Source of the DNA: Allomyces arbusculus
Taxonomy: Eukaryota > Blastocladiomycota > Blastocladiomycetes > Blastocladiales > Blastocladiaceae
Direction: 5' to 3'
Length of the DNA: 64,000 bases
Assembly: GCA_027604705.1 (NCBI GenBank)
Contig: JADHYV010000035.1
Coordinates: 124,001 to 188,000 of the forward strand
Shown here: positions 12,203 through 25,490 of the stretch, one piece after another
Position numbering within the stretch: position 1 is the first letter of the stretch
Layout of the letters: every line of letters begins with the position of its first letter
Made by a program: the position numbers and the translations under genes
The notes under the pieces: model-generated
Told to the model about the DNA's origin: nothing
Databases searched by the model: none
Seen by the model: only the letters and a program-made list of their open reading frames with translations

Positions 12203-12830
12203 ACGAGATTGATTTGATGTTGATCGTGTACTATAGCGTCACTATTGCAAACGTAGAAATGGAAACAAATCGTCGCTGGTGGGGGTAGTCATTCAATTTC
12301 CTTTCATCTCATGGCATTTCCAACTGTCCTGTGGCACATCTGTCTTCTCCACCGGATCACTATTGCTCGCTTTCGTCGGATCATCTTCTTGAGTAGTTGC
12401 GCGTTCGTTGGCTTTGAAGGCATCAGAACACCCTGGACCAGGCACTGCAAACAATACAGAGCCAGCCTCTCAAATCCGAGCTTCGTCACGTCGCGCCCGC
12501 ATCAACATGGTCACTTGTAACAAGTCGTCCGTGGCCGGGCGTTGGGAGGTGCATGTAGTCGCCGGGAGTGCCAGCTAAGCAGCAACTACATATCAACGAC
12601 GGCCAGGGGCAGTGAGACCACCCGATCGTCTGTCGTGTTTGCCACGCGCATGCAGCGAGCGAGCTGGCCACCGGCCCTTTCTATCTTCTACAGAGAAGGA
12701 CTCGGGGGAGGAACTCCTGACAATCCTCGCCCTCAAAACGCGCTGCTCGTGCCGTGCCAACGCTCCACTCTCCTCAGCCTCACTTGCTGTCTCAACCACC
12801 CACTCACACCCACCCACCCACCTGTCCACC
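12203..12830. other. Intergenic region, ATM1 to first thioredoxin
   Basis: This 628 bp holds the ATM1 3' region and the promoter and leader of the first thioredoxin copy. The last 35 bp before the thioredoxin ATG are pyrimidine and CCCA-repeat rich, ending in CCACC just before ATG, a good initiation context. Nothing else was recognised. Confidence 0.5.
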
Positions 12831-13484
12831 ATGGCCACTCATGCCTGTTCTCTCGATGAGATCCAGGGGTCAATCGCGTCTGGTAGTGCCGTCGCTGTCT
12901 ACGTATGTTTGCATCCCCCCCCCCCCTACACGCTCCTCTCCTTGCCCAGCGCAGCGCGGGAGCTGGGCACGCTCTGCGCGGTTGCACCAAATCTTGCGCA
13001 CGAGAGCACGCGCGTAAACAGAGCCGTGTCAGCTAATTCCAGCTCATACGCATGCGTCGCTGACACTGCCCCATGCCTTTATGTTCACATTGATACATGA
13101 ACTGCACTTCGATACGCGACGCTCACGCTGTCCTCTCCGCTCACGTTCAATACCAGTTCAGGGCCGCATGGAGCGGTCCGTGCCGCGCCATGGAGCCTGT
13201 CTTTGACCATCTCGCGATGACAACGCCGGGTGTCAGGTTCCTGAATTGCGACATTGATAGCGTCCCTGTATGAACTCGTCCATCTCCGCGCTTCTGTCTT
13301 GCTCTGCCGCTTGCTCACTCGCCCGCTGACGCTGTCTCGATGTTCTTGATCTATCCAGGCCGCCGAACAGGAGTATGGCGTCCATGCCGTGCCTGTGTTC
13401 ATGTTTTTCAAGGGCGGCGTCAAGGTCAATGCGGTGACTGGTGGCGACGCAAATGCGGTTCGACAGGCCGTGTACGCTCTCTAA
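12831..13484 (+). CDS. Degenerate thioredoxin paralogue with SGPC active site
   Basis: Thioredoxin-fold protein of 102 residues in three exons: 12831-12902, 13157-13267 and 13359-13484, with introns of 254 and 91 bp. Intron positions and phases match the second copy exactly. The frame is intact from ATG to TAA. Three catalytic features of thioredoxin have changed. The active site reads W-S-G-P-C, so the nucleophilic first Cys is Ser. The buried Asp before the FW motif is Tyr (VAVY-F). The Trp of FWA is Arg (FRA). The cis-Pro segment is AVPVFMFFKGG in place of [11 protein letters not shown], so the cis-Pro is kept. It therefore should not act as an ordinary dithiol reductase. It may bind targets through the remaining Cys, have another role, or be an early pseudogene. 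Its intron 1 carries a 12-base C run. Confidence 0.85.
12915..12926 (+). repeat. C homopolymer (12) inside intron 1 of the first thioredoxin
   Basis: Twelve consecutive C on the sense strand, shortly after the GTATGT donor. The sister gene's intron 1 also has a C run, but near its 3' end. Confidence 0.9.
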
Positions 13485-14061
13485 GTTCGCGCGCCCACAC
13501 GTCATGCATGCACAGTAGCACCTTCTTGCTTGATTTGTTTTTTATGAATTGGGCGATACAATGAGACGGCTCTCTTTTGAGTAGCATTCATTCTGCCTCC
13601 TTGTCACGTTTGTGAAGCTTCATGGCCAAGGCTTGCAAGTGATTTTTTCTGATCGTCTACACGAAAGGTCATGTGGAGGTGTCAACCCAGGTTCACAACC
13701 CACGCGAGGTCAGACGAACGTGCCGCGTTGCGTCGCATCCACCTTTAAACGTCCTGTTTTTCTGGCAAGTTGTGGCCAGGTCGTCGGAGGGTTGGCGCGG
13801 CAAGGGCGGCGCGACCAGCACCGACACGCAATCAACGGTTGATGCACAACTGACGCGGTGGTGTGTATTCCACGTGGGCAGGGCGCGTTGTGGCTGTCCT
13901 TGCCTGCTTCAGCACCTTTGTTGCTGACTCGCACGCTTCCGTGCAGACCGAACCGACGTGGCACCCCCTCTCAAAACGCGCAGACCGATCCCCGCGCCGG
14001 CGCTTTCTCCCCAGCCCGCTCGTTTGCTGCTTCTCCCAACCTTCTCTCTAACTCATTCACC
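13485..14061. other. Intergenic region between the two thioredoxins
   Basis: This 577 bp holds the 3' region of copy 1 and the promoter of copy 2. No coding frame or RNA gene was recognised. The final 20 bp before the copy 2 ATG are pyrimidine-rich (CTTCTCTCTAACTC type). Confidence 0.5.
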
Positions 14062-14748
14062 ATGACCGTCGCTGTTGTCACGTCGCTCGCCCAGCTCAAG
14101 GAGACGATCGCCTCGGGCGCCGCTGTTGCCGTCGACGTACGTTTTCCTGCACGATCACGGCGAGGACCTGTCGCGCGCACGCACGCGACAGGGCTGCGCG
14201 CTCGTGAGCACATGGTGCTGCGTTCCTGCTTGCGCTGCAGCCGCGGCATGGAATGTCGCGCGCGGGCACGCGACACCTCGCGAGCTCGACGTGCTCTGGT
14301 CCAGCTCGCACGCGTGCCGCGCAACGCGTTAATCGTTGTTCCTCGCCACTCCTGATCCCCCCCCCCCCCCCTCCCCCTCCATGCACACACTCACCACCGG
14401 CAACCCCGGTCCGCCGTAGTTCTGGGCCACGTGGTGCGGTCCGTGCCGCGCCATCTCGCCCATCTTCGAGCGCCTCTCGGACGAGACCAAGGGCGTCACG
14501 TTCCTGAAGTGCGACGTGGATGAGCAGGCGGTACGTTTGTGCGCGCCCACTCCCCCACCCCATCTCCCTCGAACGCATTCCACTGACGCGCGCTCGCGTT
14601 TTCCATTGACGTTTCACAGGAGGTTGCGCAGGAGTTTGGCATCCGCGCCATGCCCACGTTCATGTTCTTCAAGGGCGGCGAGAAGGTCGAGGAGATTGTC
14701 GGCGCCAACCCGGCCAAGCTCCAGTCGGCCATTGCCGCGCTCGCCTAA
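14062..14748 (+). CDS. Thioredoxin
   Basis: Small cytosolic disulphide reductase, re-reduced by thioredoxin reductase and donating electrons to peroxiredoxins, ribonucleotide reductase and similar targets. 104 residues in three exons: 14062-14136, 14420-14530 and 14620-14748, with introns of 283 and 89 bp (GTACGT donors; TAG and CAG acceptors). The canonical features are all present: buried Asp at the end of exon 1 (VAVD), [11 protein letters not shown] at the start of exon 2, FLKCDVDEQ, and cis-Pro in [11 protein letters not shown]. The exon 1/2 junction splits the VD-FW motif. The length matches the family. It sits head-to-tail 577 bp after its degenerate paralogue, so the pair is a local duplication; this copy is probably the functional one. 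Confidence 0.95.
14357..14371 (+). repeat. C homopolymer (15) inside intron 1 of the second thioredoxin
   Basis: Fifteen consecutive C on the sense strand, about 50 bp upstream of the 3' splice site and followed by further CT-rich sequence that may serve as a polypyrimidine tract. Confidence 0.9.
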
Positions 14749-15142
14749 GGTGACGACGCTTGTGCGCGTGGGTGACACGACGCGGGCCGCCAGGCCGCTC
14801 GCGTCGTCTTTTTGTGAATAGTCGATAAAGATGAAACGTCTTTTTGCAAGCACGGCGGTTTCGGGTTGCCCCAGGAGCACGGGGCAGAGTCGGGCAACAC
14901 AGCGAGCGCACAAACGCGCAATCAACTCACACACCATCGACGCCATCAGAACTCGACTGAACGCCCTGCCCGACCCCCAGCGTGCCAGGGAAAGCGCGGC
15001 CAGCGAGAACACGACACAGGTCACGCCCAACCAACTGAAATCACATTGCGCGATCGACACGCTAAAAAAAATCAGCCCACGGATATCACACCAAAATTAC
15101 AATCAACTCCCCTCACCACCGCTCGCGGCGCTCTATACTCGT
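14749..15142. other. Convergent intergenic region
   Basis: This 394 bp lies between the thioredoxin stop (plus) and the permease stop (minus). An A-rich stretch occurs near 15062-15070. No further gene was seen. Confidence 0.5.
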
Positions 15143-16790
15143 TCACGCCGCCTTGGCGTGCCGCTCTGGCCACACAACGAGCGCAAAGTACGGCACGACC
15201 CCCGACACGACAAACGCGAGTCCAATCCCGGATGTCAGCCGCGACGTGTCGCTGTCGAAGAACGGGAAAATCAGCAGGAACAGTGACACGAGAAACACGG
15301 CGAGCGGGCCGAGTGCATTGACGTGCACGCCCTTGCGCGTTGGGTCGCGGCCAAAGAGGCCTTGCGGGCTGCGCAGCTTGACGAGGAACAGACCCAGGTT
15401 CGTGAGACCGTAGAAGAGCCAGAGGGGATACGAAACACCTACACGGATGAGCAGGGGCGTGAGACGTCTGGTCGCATTTTCGGTGGAGAAAAGAGGGGGA
15501 CCGGGAGGGAAACGTACTGTCCATGACCATCCAAAACGCGTCGCCAGAGAACATGAACATTTGCACCATCGTCATGAGAAAATTGAACGCGAGCGCGTTC
15601 ACGGGGGTCCCGAACCGACCGTTCAATGCCGCGAAAAATTTCGGGAACACGATCAGCCGCGACTCGCCCGTGGCCTGGCCGATACGACTTGCCGAGTAGG
15701 TCGTGATTTCGCAGCATGCGCAGACGACAAAGAAGATGAGCAGCGACACGACGATCCGGCCCGAGGGACCAAACAGGTTCTGGCCCCAGATCGCGGCGAC
15801 GCTGCTGCCGGCCGTCGACATGTCGGCGTACGGGACCACCACAAAGAAAGACAGGTTTGCGAGCAGGAAGAGAACGGCGACGGTCGTGATCCCCATGAAC
15901 GTCGCACGCTGGATGTTCCGCTCGGGGTTCTTGAGCTCGCCGAGCGACGAGGCCAGGTTCGCGAAACTGATGGCGAGATAACAAGCACAGTCAGCGTTTC
16001 TTGAAGACTTTGAGGAACACCAGCCCGGCGAGTACGGCGTACCCATCGTAGGACCACATGATCTTGAAAAAGGCCATGGCAAACGCGCCTGGGTGCGACT
16101 TCGTGCCCGCAAACAAGTGTTCGTTCGAAAAATTGTCGAGCGTGCGGCCTGGAATAATCCCGACCAGTGCCAAGATCCCCGACGCCGAGAACGCGAGCAA
16201 AAGCGTGACCGAGATCATGGTCACACCCGTGACAAACCGACCAGCAAGGTGGTTCGACGGCACGCACATGAGCGTGAGCAGCGCAACAATCCCGGCACCG
16301 AGCCGCTTGGCGTACCATTCGCCGCCGTCGCCGTCGTGTTCGGGGAACGTGTCCGGGAACGCTGTGACCAAGTAGGTGCCGGCAATCATGCCCAAACTCG
16401 CGCAGTAGCCCGGGTTGATCAGCGCGACGCGCGTCCAGGCGTACATGACAGCGAGCAGTCGGCGCGGGACTGGGTAGGCAAAGTCGAGGAACGGCGCGTC
16501 ACCGCCCGACACGGGCAGCCGCGAACCCCATTCGGCGTAGGCCATACTGGCCGTGAACGCGACCAAGGCGCCAATGATCCACATGATCAGTGCCGGGCCC
16601 GTTGCGCCGACGAGCTCGACGACTTTGGACGGGTTGGTAAAAATACCAGAACCGACCATGGCGCTATCAAAGCCAGTGGAGAACGGTCAACTGTCGTTGC
16701 GGGTGCGGGAAAAAAGAGATATCGGACTTGGTACGGACCCGGCAATGAGCGCCGCGCCTTGCAGCGCGTTGAGCTGGGGCGTCAACGCTG
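15143..16790 (-). CDS. LAT-family amino-acid permease (APC superfamily), 5' end unresolved
   Basis: Plasma-membrane amino-acid transporter of the L-type/Mup1-like group. The coding segments are: one ending near 16733; about 16659 and just upstream to 16019; 15966-15518; and 15438-15143. They are joined across introns at roughly 16667-16732, 15967-16018 (52 bp) and 15439-15517 (79 bp). The first helix carries MVGSGIFTNPS, the family GSGIF substrate-binding loop, preceded by LTPQLNALQGAALIAG. Helix 6 has WSYDGYAVLAG and is followed by the typical LGELKNPERNI. About twelve hydrophobic helices can be counted, ending in LVVWPERHAKAA. I could not find an ATG in frame with the first segment: a GRRQRRK-containing frame runs upstream from about 16790 without a start, so a further 5' exon is likely. 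Substrate cannot be told from sequence. Confidence 0.8.
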
Positions 16791-17955
16791 GCCCGCCTTG
16801 GATTTGGATGCTCGCGGCCTTGCCGCTAACCTGGCCCTTTCTACGCTGTCGGCGGCCATAGTGCGCTTGTGTTCGAATGAAGCCGAGAATCGAACGGTTG
16901 TGGGGAGCGGGATGATCGTGGTCGTTTGTCGACAGTGCGCACGAGTTGGACGCGAGAGCCGAAGAAAAAATCGAGAGCAGAAGCGCGCAAGAGATAGTGG
17001 ACGAGAGAGCCGACGGGCGCGCGGGGGACCGGCCGGTATAAGAACAGATCCGGTTCGCACGGATGCTGCTTGCGTTCCTTGGGGCTGTGGCGGCGGCGGA
17101 TCTGAGCGGGCCCGCGCGGCCGCCCGTAGCCAGCTCGTCCAGGCGAGAGAAGCATGACTCTTGCTGCTGACGTTGTGTGTGCTCTAAGTTAGCTTGCTGG
17201 TGGTCGCTTCATTTCATTCGCGGAGTGGAAGTGGCCCGGCCAGGGGCTTGGTGGTGGTTGTTCGATCTCCGGTTGCTTTTGGCGGTCGGTGAGTGGGCGT
17301 AAAAGTTGCCGTTAAGTTGGATGTGCCTGGCTTGTGGGGGCTGCCTATTCACGTCATGGGGTCCTGTGCAGAGGAACAACCAAGACCAGTTCGCGCATTT
17401 GGCGCTTGTTCGGGAAAACCCATGACCAAAGCCATTGCCACACAGGCTTGCCTCTCCCTGGCCTCCGAACGCCAAAATCAAGGGGTTGATCTGAAAATAC
17501 TTGATGCACTGAGAAGCCGAGGGCAACCTCCTGAGATTTCCACCCAAAAAGCTGTTTTGATTTTCACGTGACTATTGCCTGATCGCGTCGTGCGCTTGCA
17601 CTGCCTCTTTTCGTGACCACCCACGGCCACGACAAGCGATCACATTTCGACCGCGCCAATGATTCCTTAATACCATTGCCCATAGTCTGGCCTGCCACTA
17701 GCTGCACTTCGTTCCTTGGGAGCGCACCGATCCCGTGCTACCGCAACTGCTCGTTCAACCGCGCGTCCCGCCCACTCACGCCAGCCGCGTCACCAAGCGT
17801 CCCGCCCTGTTGCTGCGACCCACGAACCCCGAGTCGCGATCGGGTGCCTCCGCCACGCCCTTTGACGTGCTTGGACCCTCGGGCCGACCAGTGATCGACC
17901 GCCACCTCGTGATCCCACCTCACTCGTCACCACCGTCGACGTGACCGCTACCACC
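16791..17955. other. Divergent intergenic region, permease/GCK kinase
   Basis: This is about 1.16 kb between the permease (minus) and the CNH kinase (plus). It probably holds both promoters and an unlocated 5' exon of the permease (16800-17150). From 17150 to 17940 no coding signal was recognised. Confidence 0.45.
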
Positions 17956-20833
<2,878 letters not shown>

Positions 20834-21228
20834 CCGCGTCATTGGAGATGTGCGTGTCGAGCTGGAGCCGGTGTAGGGACTTGTCGTGGAGGCTGAGGAG
20901 TGGGAAATCGCGAGGGAGCGATGGGAGGTGGGAGGTGGGTCAAGGGGAGACTTGCGTGAACGTGGGTAAAATCATACTTTTGTGCTTGACGGTTGAACGC
21001 TGCCGGCACCAGGCAAGGTCAGCGACCAGTGGCTGCGTCCTGATGACGTGGATAAACAGCAACCTGATGTGGAACGAATGGTTTCTGAAACCACGGTCGT
21101 GCACATTTGTCGAGCGCAACGTATATCTGCTGGTTGCTTGGCTGATCAGTAGCTGGTATGCGCCATGCTTTCAGTTTGCTCGGCTCACGGCCAGCACGCC
21201 CTCATCCCTCTCCACGGCCCGCACCTGA
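20834..21228. other. Intergenic region downstream of the CNH kinase
   Basis: About 395 bp with no recognisable protein or RNA gene. It begins with G/A-rich sequence that is probably the kinase 3' untranslated region. Confidence 0.45.
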
Positions 21229-21438
21229 TTACTTCATATAGCATGGCTTTGTATTCCGCTCAAAATCTTTGACGAGGGCCCGATTGACGCCCCACCCATG
21301 CAAATCGACCGCGCCGACTTGTATGGCGACGACTTCGAGCCAGAGACCCAAAAGGACATTAACATTAGAATGGCAGCGGCGACGATTATTGAGGGGTTTA
21401 AATTTTGCTGGAGCGCTTTGGTCGAATTCATGAAATGA
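21229..21438 (+). pseudogene. Possible coding fragment, unidentified
   Basis: A 70-codon frame whose translation looks protein-like from about 21253: FDEGPIDAPPMQIDRADLY, then a mixed acidic/hydrophobic stretch ending in WSALVEFMK before TGA. The same frame after the stop continues with ILSVAILLASIREIREGL, and a separate frame near 21503-21596 reads DEHPFFMYHSRTQFGRVGQK. Codon use is less GC-biased than in the neighbours. I recognise no family. It may be the remnant of a decayed gene, or an unresolved multi-exon gene. Confidence 0.25.
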
Positions 21439-21590
21439 ATCCTCAGTGTTGCGATCTTGTTGGCGTCAATTCGTGAAATTCGTGAAGGACTTTGATGACA
21501 TTGAGTGCATTCCATGCATGTGTCAACGCTTGATGAGCACCCATTCTTTATGTATCACTCGCGAACGCAGTTCGGCCGGGTCGGCCAGAA

Positions 21591-22340
21591 GTGAGATTTG
21601 CCACGAGCTGCCGTCACAATGCTACGCGCCGCACTTGTAGTCTCACTTCCACAAAGCCCGTGGCGAACACATCGACGACGACGACCACTGACACCACGTT
21701 GACGGTGGCGATGACGAGCAAAACGACCTTGACTCTCCCCACCAGCACGACCACCAGCACCGTCTCGACCATGGCGACCTTCTCCACCACATTAAGCACC
21801 GTGCTGACCGTCCGCACCAGCACTCGCCAGACCGCACACATCACGCTGCGTCCCGCGCACACCAACTACGCGGCGTTGCCCGTGCACCCTGCCCATCTGG
21901 CGCACCCAATTTTTGCGCGTTCCCGCTCGGCCTGTGACCGTGACGCTCCCGATGCCGCACGCGACGCCCAGGTTCAAGGCGCTTGGCGCCACCGCGACTC
22001 CACTCGTTGTGGTCGGTTTGTGCCCGTCGCGCTGCCGCGTTTCACAGAGTTGCCAGTCGAGCGCCCGCCCGCCAAGAAACTCGTGCAGAACGATGCCGCT
22101 GCCGTTGCGTCAACGACCGAAACGAGCGTCGCGGCTGCTTCCGTGACGGCCGAGTCGGCGTCGTCTGGCATGGCGGCAACGATCGCGGCCGGCGCGCTCG
22201 TTGCGGCAGAGGTTCGTTCGGCGGTCGTTGTGCGGCAGCGCCGTTGTCGCCGCGACCTGGCGACGCGCGGCCAAACTGTGCGGGCTGATGACGATGAGAG
22301 TGGCCGTGTTCGCGACGAGTGTACCGCGCCGCTGGTCTAG
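21591..22340 (+). CDS. Hypothetical Thr/Ser-rich protein, boundaries uncertain
   Basis: A frame open for 250 codons without an ATG at its left end; the first in-frame ATG is near 21711. The first 65 codons encode a dense Thr/Ser tract (repeated TSTT, TLTV and STTTST patterns) of the kind found in O-glycosylated surface proteins. The last third (AKKLVQNDAAAVASTTETS and on to an Ala-rich segment, GMAATIAAGALVAAE, then a basic tail) could be a membrane segment with cytoplasmic end. The middle part is less convincing in this frame and reads better in another, so one or two introns may interrupt it. A short ATG frame at 21619 (LRAALVVSLPQS) could supply a signal peptide. No family was recognised. 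Confidence 0.3.
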   Translation: MRFATSCRHNATRRTCSLTSTKPVANTSTTTTTDTTLTVAMTSKTTLTLPTSTTTSTVSTMATFSTTLSTVLTVRTSTRQTAHITLRPAHTNYAALPVHPAHLAHPIFARSRSACDRDAPDAARDAQVQGAWRHRDSTRCGRFVPVALPRFTELPVERPPAKKLVQNDAAAVASTTETSVAAASVTAESASSGMAATIAAGALVAAEVRSAVVVRQRRCRRDLATRGQTVRADDDESGRVRDECTAPLV

Positions 22341-22948
22341 GCGAAATTACGCGGTGATCGTTCGTCTGATCCGGCGCGTGAATCACCCAGATGCGCGCGT
22401 TTGTTGTTTATTGGTTGAGTGATGTATTTCTGCTTTTCATTGCTCGTTTTGAACTCCTTGTGAGCGAGAAAACGTTCTCCACCTTGTATTTCCGGAAAAA
22501 TGTACACGCGATGTTGGCAATAGTTTGCGTAATGACACGCTACGTTGGCAATCGTTCGTGTCGGTTTTGCGTCCCCTGTTCTGTGGACACCCTCCAACGG
22601 ACCGCGGTGGCAAGCCTGGGCCGACGTGTTGCGCGTGCGTGTGGACCACATCGGCCTTGCCCACCAGCTCGACGGTCCCGCCAAAGCAGTAATGCCAAGT
22701 GCACGGAGGGAAGCTATGGCCGGGGGGGGGGGGGGGGGGGGCTCGCATGGGCATTCGGTTCGCAGACAATCTGACGGGAACAGCAGAATAGAAAGACATG
22801 CAATGTTGAGCTTCATTAATTGAGCAAATGCTTTTACTGGACATGCACCACGAATGCGCAAACACGAAAATCTTACAGACACAAATGCAAAGTCGGATGA
22901 CGGGGGCATCAAACACGAAATATGCAAACTACCGGAACTATACACCTC
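22341..22948. other. Convergent intergenic region with a long G run
   Basis: About 600 bp between the Thr-rich frame and the stop of the minus-strand membrane protein gene. It is AT-richer than the flanks and contains the 20-base G run at 22722-22741. No gene was recognised. Confidence 0.45.
22722..22741. repeat. G homopolymer (20)
   Basis: Twenty consecutive G on the plus strand in the 3' flank of the minus-strand membrane protein gene, so C on that gene's sense strand. It is the longest of several G/C homopolymers in the window. Confidence 0.95.
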
Positions 22949-24652
22949 TTAGTGCCGCTGCGTGCCTGTACCAAGTTGACTCGGCGGCGGCGTCGCCATG
23001 AGCGGCTCCGCGACCGTGCCGGAACCAGGATGCTGTTGCGTGGGTTCCGGCATAGTCGGGACCGCCGCCATCGTCGACAACATCGGAGACCCGCCCGTGA
23101 CCTGCGCCTGCTGCGCGTGGTACGACATGTACGACGCGGCGACTTCCGGCGCGACGGGGTTCCCAAACTGGTCGACGAACCCTTGCAGCGCGGCAGGTGC
23201 CGGTGCGCCTGTCGCCGTTGCAGCAGGCACGGCGAGCGGCACGGCAGCGACGGCCATGGCAGGGGTAGGTGGCGGTGCCGGGTGCATGGGCGGCGGCGGG
23301 GGCATCGCCGCGCGCGACGTGCCACGGTGCAAAGTACGGCCGATGGATCTGCCAATGGTCTTGAAGACGTTGGCGGTTTTGCGGGTGCGCGCGAGGGCGA
23401 GCACGCCGCCGATGGCGATGACGCCGGCAATGGACCCGACAACGATGGCGGTCACGGGCACTTTCGACTTGTTGGTGTCGCCGGTCGAGTCGTCGGGCGT
23501 GGTCGACTTCTTGACGTAGGTCTTGATGATCTGGTCGCATTGGTCAAGCAGCCCCTTGGGCAGCGACGGGCACTTGTCCTTGTTCAGGCACGCGCCGTAT
23601 TGCGTGTACCACCCGCACCGTTCATTGTCAGCCTCGATCGTGTCGCTAAACAGGTGGGGGGGGGGGGGGGGAGCGTTGGCTATCAGGTTCGGTACCAAAC
23701 GATAACAAGTTGGGATCCGGATGACAAGCGTACCCCGAGACACACGTCTGCAACGTCGACCGAAAGGGGTGCTCCCGGAGCTCCTTGACATAGAGCTGGC
23801 CCGTGGCATTGTACTCGGGCGCGATATCACAGTAAGTCGAGTTGTTGAGGTCACCCAAGATTGAATCGGCGCGCTGGTCGAGCGTCGAGGCGCAAATCTG
23901 CAGGCTGGCGTCGGACGAGCACGGGTCCCCTTTCGACTTGAAGAACGTGACCATGTCGACAAAAGCCCACGTATTAAAGTACTTTTGCCGGGGGGCGTTG
24001 CACTACATCGAAAGGGAGGCGCTCATTCATGGTTAGCGCCATTAAGAGCTCCTCCATCAGAATCCCAAGGAAAGCGTACGCCGGCCTGCTTCTGGTTGAA
24101 GAACGCGCCCTGCTTGGCAAACAGCGACCACGGCTCGTCGCCGAAGAGCGCGTTCAAGTCGGAGACGTTGCGCATCGACGTCGGGAAGGTTGACGCATCG
24201 TATTTCGACCCAAACCGGTCCTGGAAGTAGGGCCGCAGGTCGACGGGCAAGTAGGCGTTGGTCGTCATGTTGCTCCACGCCCAGACCTTTTGCAAGACCA
24301 GGCATTCTTGCGACTTGCCGGGCGGCACGCACCGCCCACCGGGCGTGCACGGGTCGGTCGGGGTCGGCGTTGCGGTTCCGGTCCGCGTCGCCGTCGGGGT
24401 GCCCGTTGCGGTGCCCGATGCTGATGCTGAGGCCGAGGCGGAGCCCGTCGGTTGCGCCGAAGAGGCAGCGGTGCCCGTCGCCAACGCAGAAGCACGACCT
24501 GCGCTCGTCGCGACTGGCGTGCCGACGACCTGCGGTGCTGCAGATGCGAGCGGGGCCAGAGACGCGGTGATGGCTATAAGCGCGAGAAACAGGGCCACGG
24601 CGAGCACTGATGCGCGCAGCGCCGGGCGGCGCGGCGACCGTGTGGTCGTCAT
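22949..24652 (-). CDS. Type I membrane protein with mucin-like linker, Cys-containing ectodomain and Pro-rich tail
   Basis: Three exons: 24652-24080, 24002-23707 and 23645-22949, about 521 residues, with introns of 77 and 61 bp. The N-terminus is a signal peptide (Arg-rich start, hydrophobic VLAVALFLALIAITA, cleavage near SAAPQ around residue 39). Residues 40-87 are an Ala/Ser/Thr linker that would be O-glycosylated. The ectodomain (about 88-345) has many Cys, for example CTPGGRCVPP, CNAPRQKYF, DPCSSDASLQIC and CGWYTQYGACLNKDKC, and N-glycosylation motifs. One membrane helix (VPVTAIVVGSIAGVIAIGGV, near 350-370) precedes a basic then Pro/Ala-rich cytoplasmic tail. The architecture resembles fungal wall-stress sensors or adhesins, but I do not recognise the family. 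The second intron holds a 16-base C run on the sense strand. Confidence 0.8.
23656..23671 (-). repeat. C homopolymer (16, sense strand) inside intron 2 of the membrane protein gene
   Basis: Sixteen G on the plus strand, hence C on the coding strand, ending 7 bp before the TAG acceptor. It probably is the polypyrimidine tract of this 61 bp intron. Confidence 0.9.
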
Positions 24653-25314
24653 GGCGGCTGGTATCGAGATAGCGAAGCGCAGCGCAGCGAGCGGGTGTCG
24701 ATGGCAAGAGCGGGAGCTGGTGCGCTGCGGCTGGGTGCTGGTGCTGGTCCGGTGCGCAGCTGTCGGTGGAGCGGAGAACGACCTCGGGAGGCGGCGGTTG
24801 GGACGCTCTGGTTGGAATACAGCACCAACCAGTGCCGGCAGTCTCAAACGTGGGTGTTTTTCTGGTCGAGTGCGGGGGCGCGTGCACTGCTCAAAGGCGA
24901 GAGTGAGAGCGTTGCGGGGGCGGCCAGTGGACGGTTTTCGTGGAGAGGGGTGGCAAATGTGGTTGGTTGAAGCGGGGGACGGTCCGGTGCGCTTCGCTTC
25001 GCCTCTCTTCACTTCTTGCTTTCTTGATTTTCCAAGAGGAAACTGGCCGGACAGGGAGGCAGGTGGTTGGCCAAGAAGCGGCCAAGTCATTACGCCACGC
25101 GCAGGCAGTTGCGCGGAACCGGCTTCTCCGCAGCGGCTGCGCCACGCGCCGCACGCCAAGCCGAAGCGCCCCGACCAAGAGCCGTGGCGCCCGCTGCAAC
25201 TGCCTGGCCGCCTCCGTTTCTACCCTCGGTCCCTGTGCGCACGCTCAACCTCCGCTTCAACCTGCCAAGTCGACCATATTACGCTGATATAGCATCCCTG
25301 CTGCTGCCGCGCCG

Positions 25315-25385
25315 AGAATATCCATCACGCGCCCTTGGCCTTGGCCGCCGTCTACGCTGCGGTTGCCTGCTCCTCCTTGCAAGCG
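25315..25385 (-). pseudogene. Degenerate copy of the PPR gene 3' end
   Basis: On the minus strand this reads KEEQATAA-stop-TAAKAKGA, lining up with the last residues of the PPR gene, EEEQAGTAWAVKPEGE, including the shared stop and the ATCCATCA sequence just beyond it. It has an internal stop and no intact upstream frame, so it is a fragment of a host-gene duplication about 1.6 kb away from its source. Confidence 0.5.
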
Positions 25386-25436
25386 CTGTCTTTGCGCTGC
25401 TCTCCACTCGCGCTTGCAACCACGCGGCCCACTAGC

Positions 25437-25490
25437 TCCAGTCCATTCTTGCTGCTTGTCGATGAGTGCAGCAGTCAGCAAGGGCCGGCG
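25437..25490 (-). pseudogene. Short fragment resembling the hexokinase C-terminus
   Basis: The minus strand encodes LLTAALIDKQQ, similar to the hexokinase end, ALIAALVDKQH. The DNA (ttgctgcttgtcgatgag) resembles both the hexokinase 3' end near 33035-33060 and another fragment near 30110-30160. It is short, so chance similarity is possible, but three related sites in 8 kb favour duplication. Confidence 0.3.

Noticed and set aside
13157-13190. Reading the first thioredoxin as a canonical enzyme
   Set aside because: The codon at the first active-site Cys is AGC (Ser), and two neighbouring catalytic positions are also changed.
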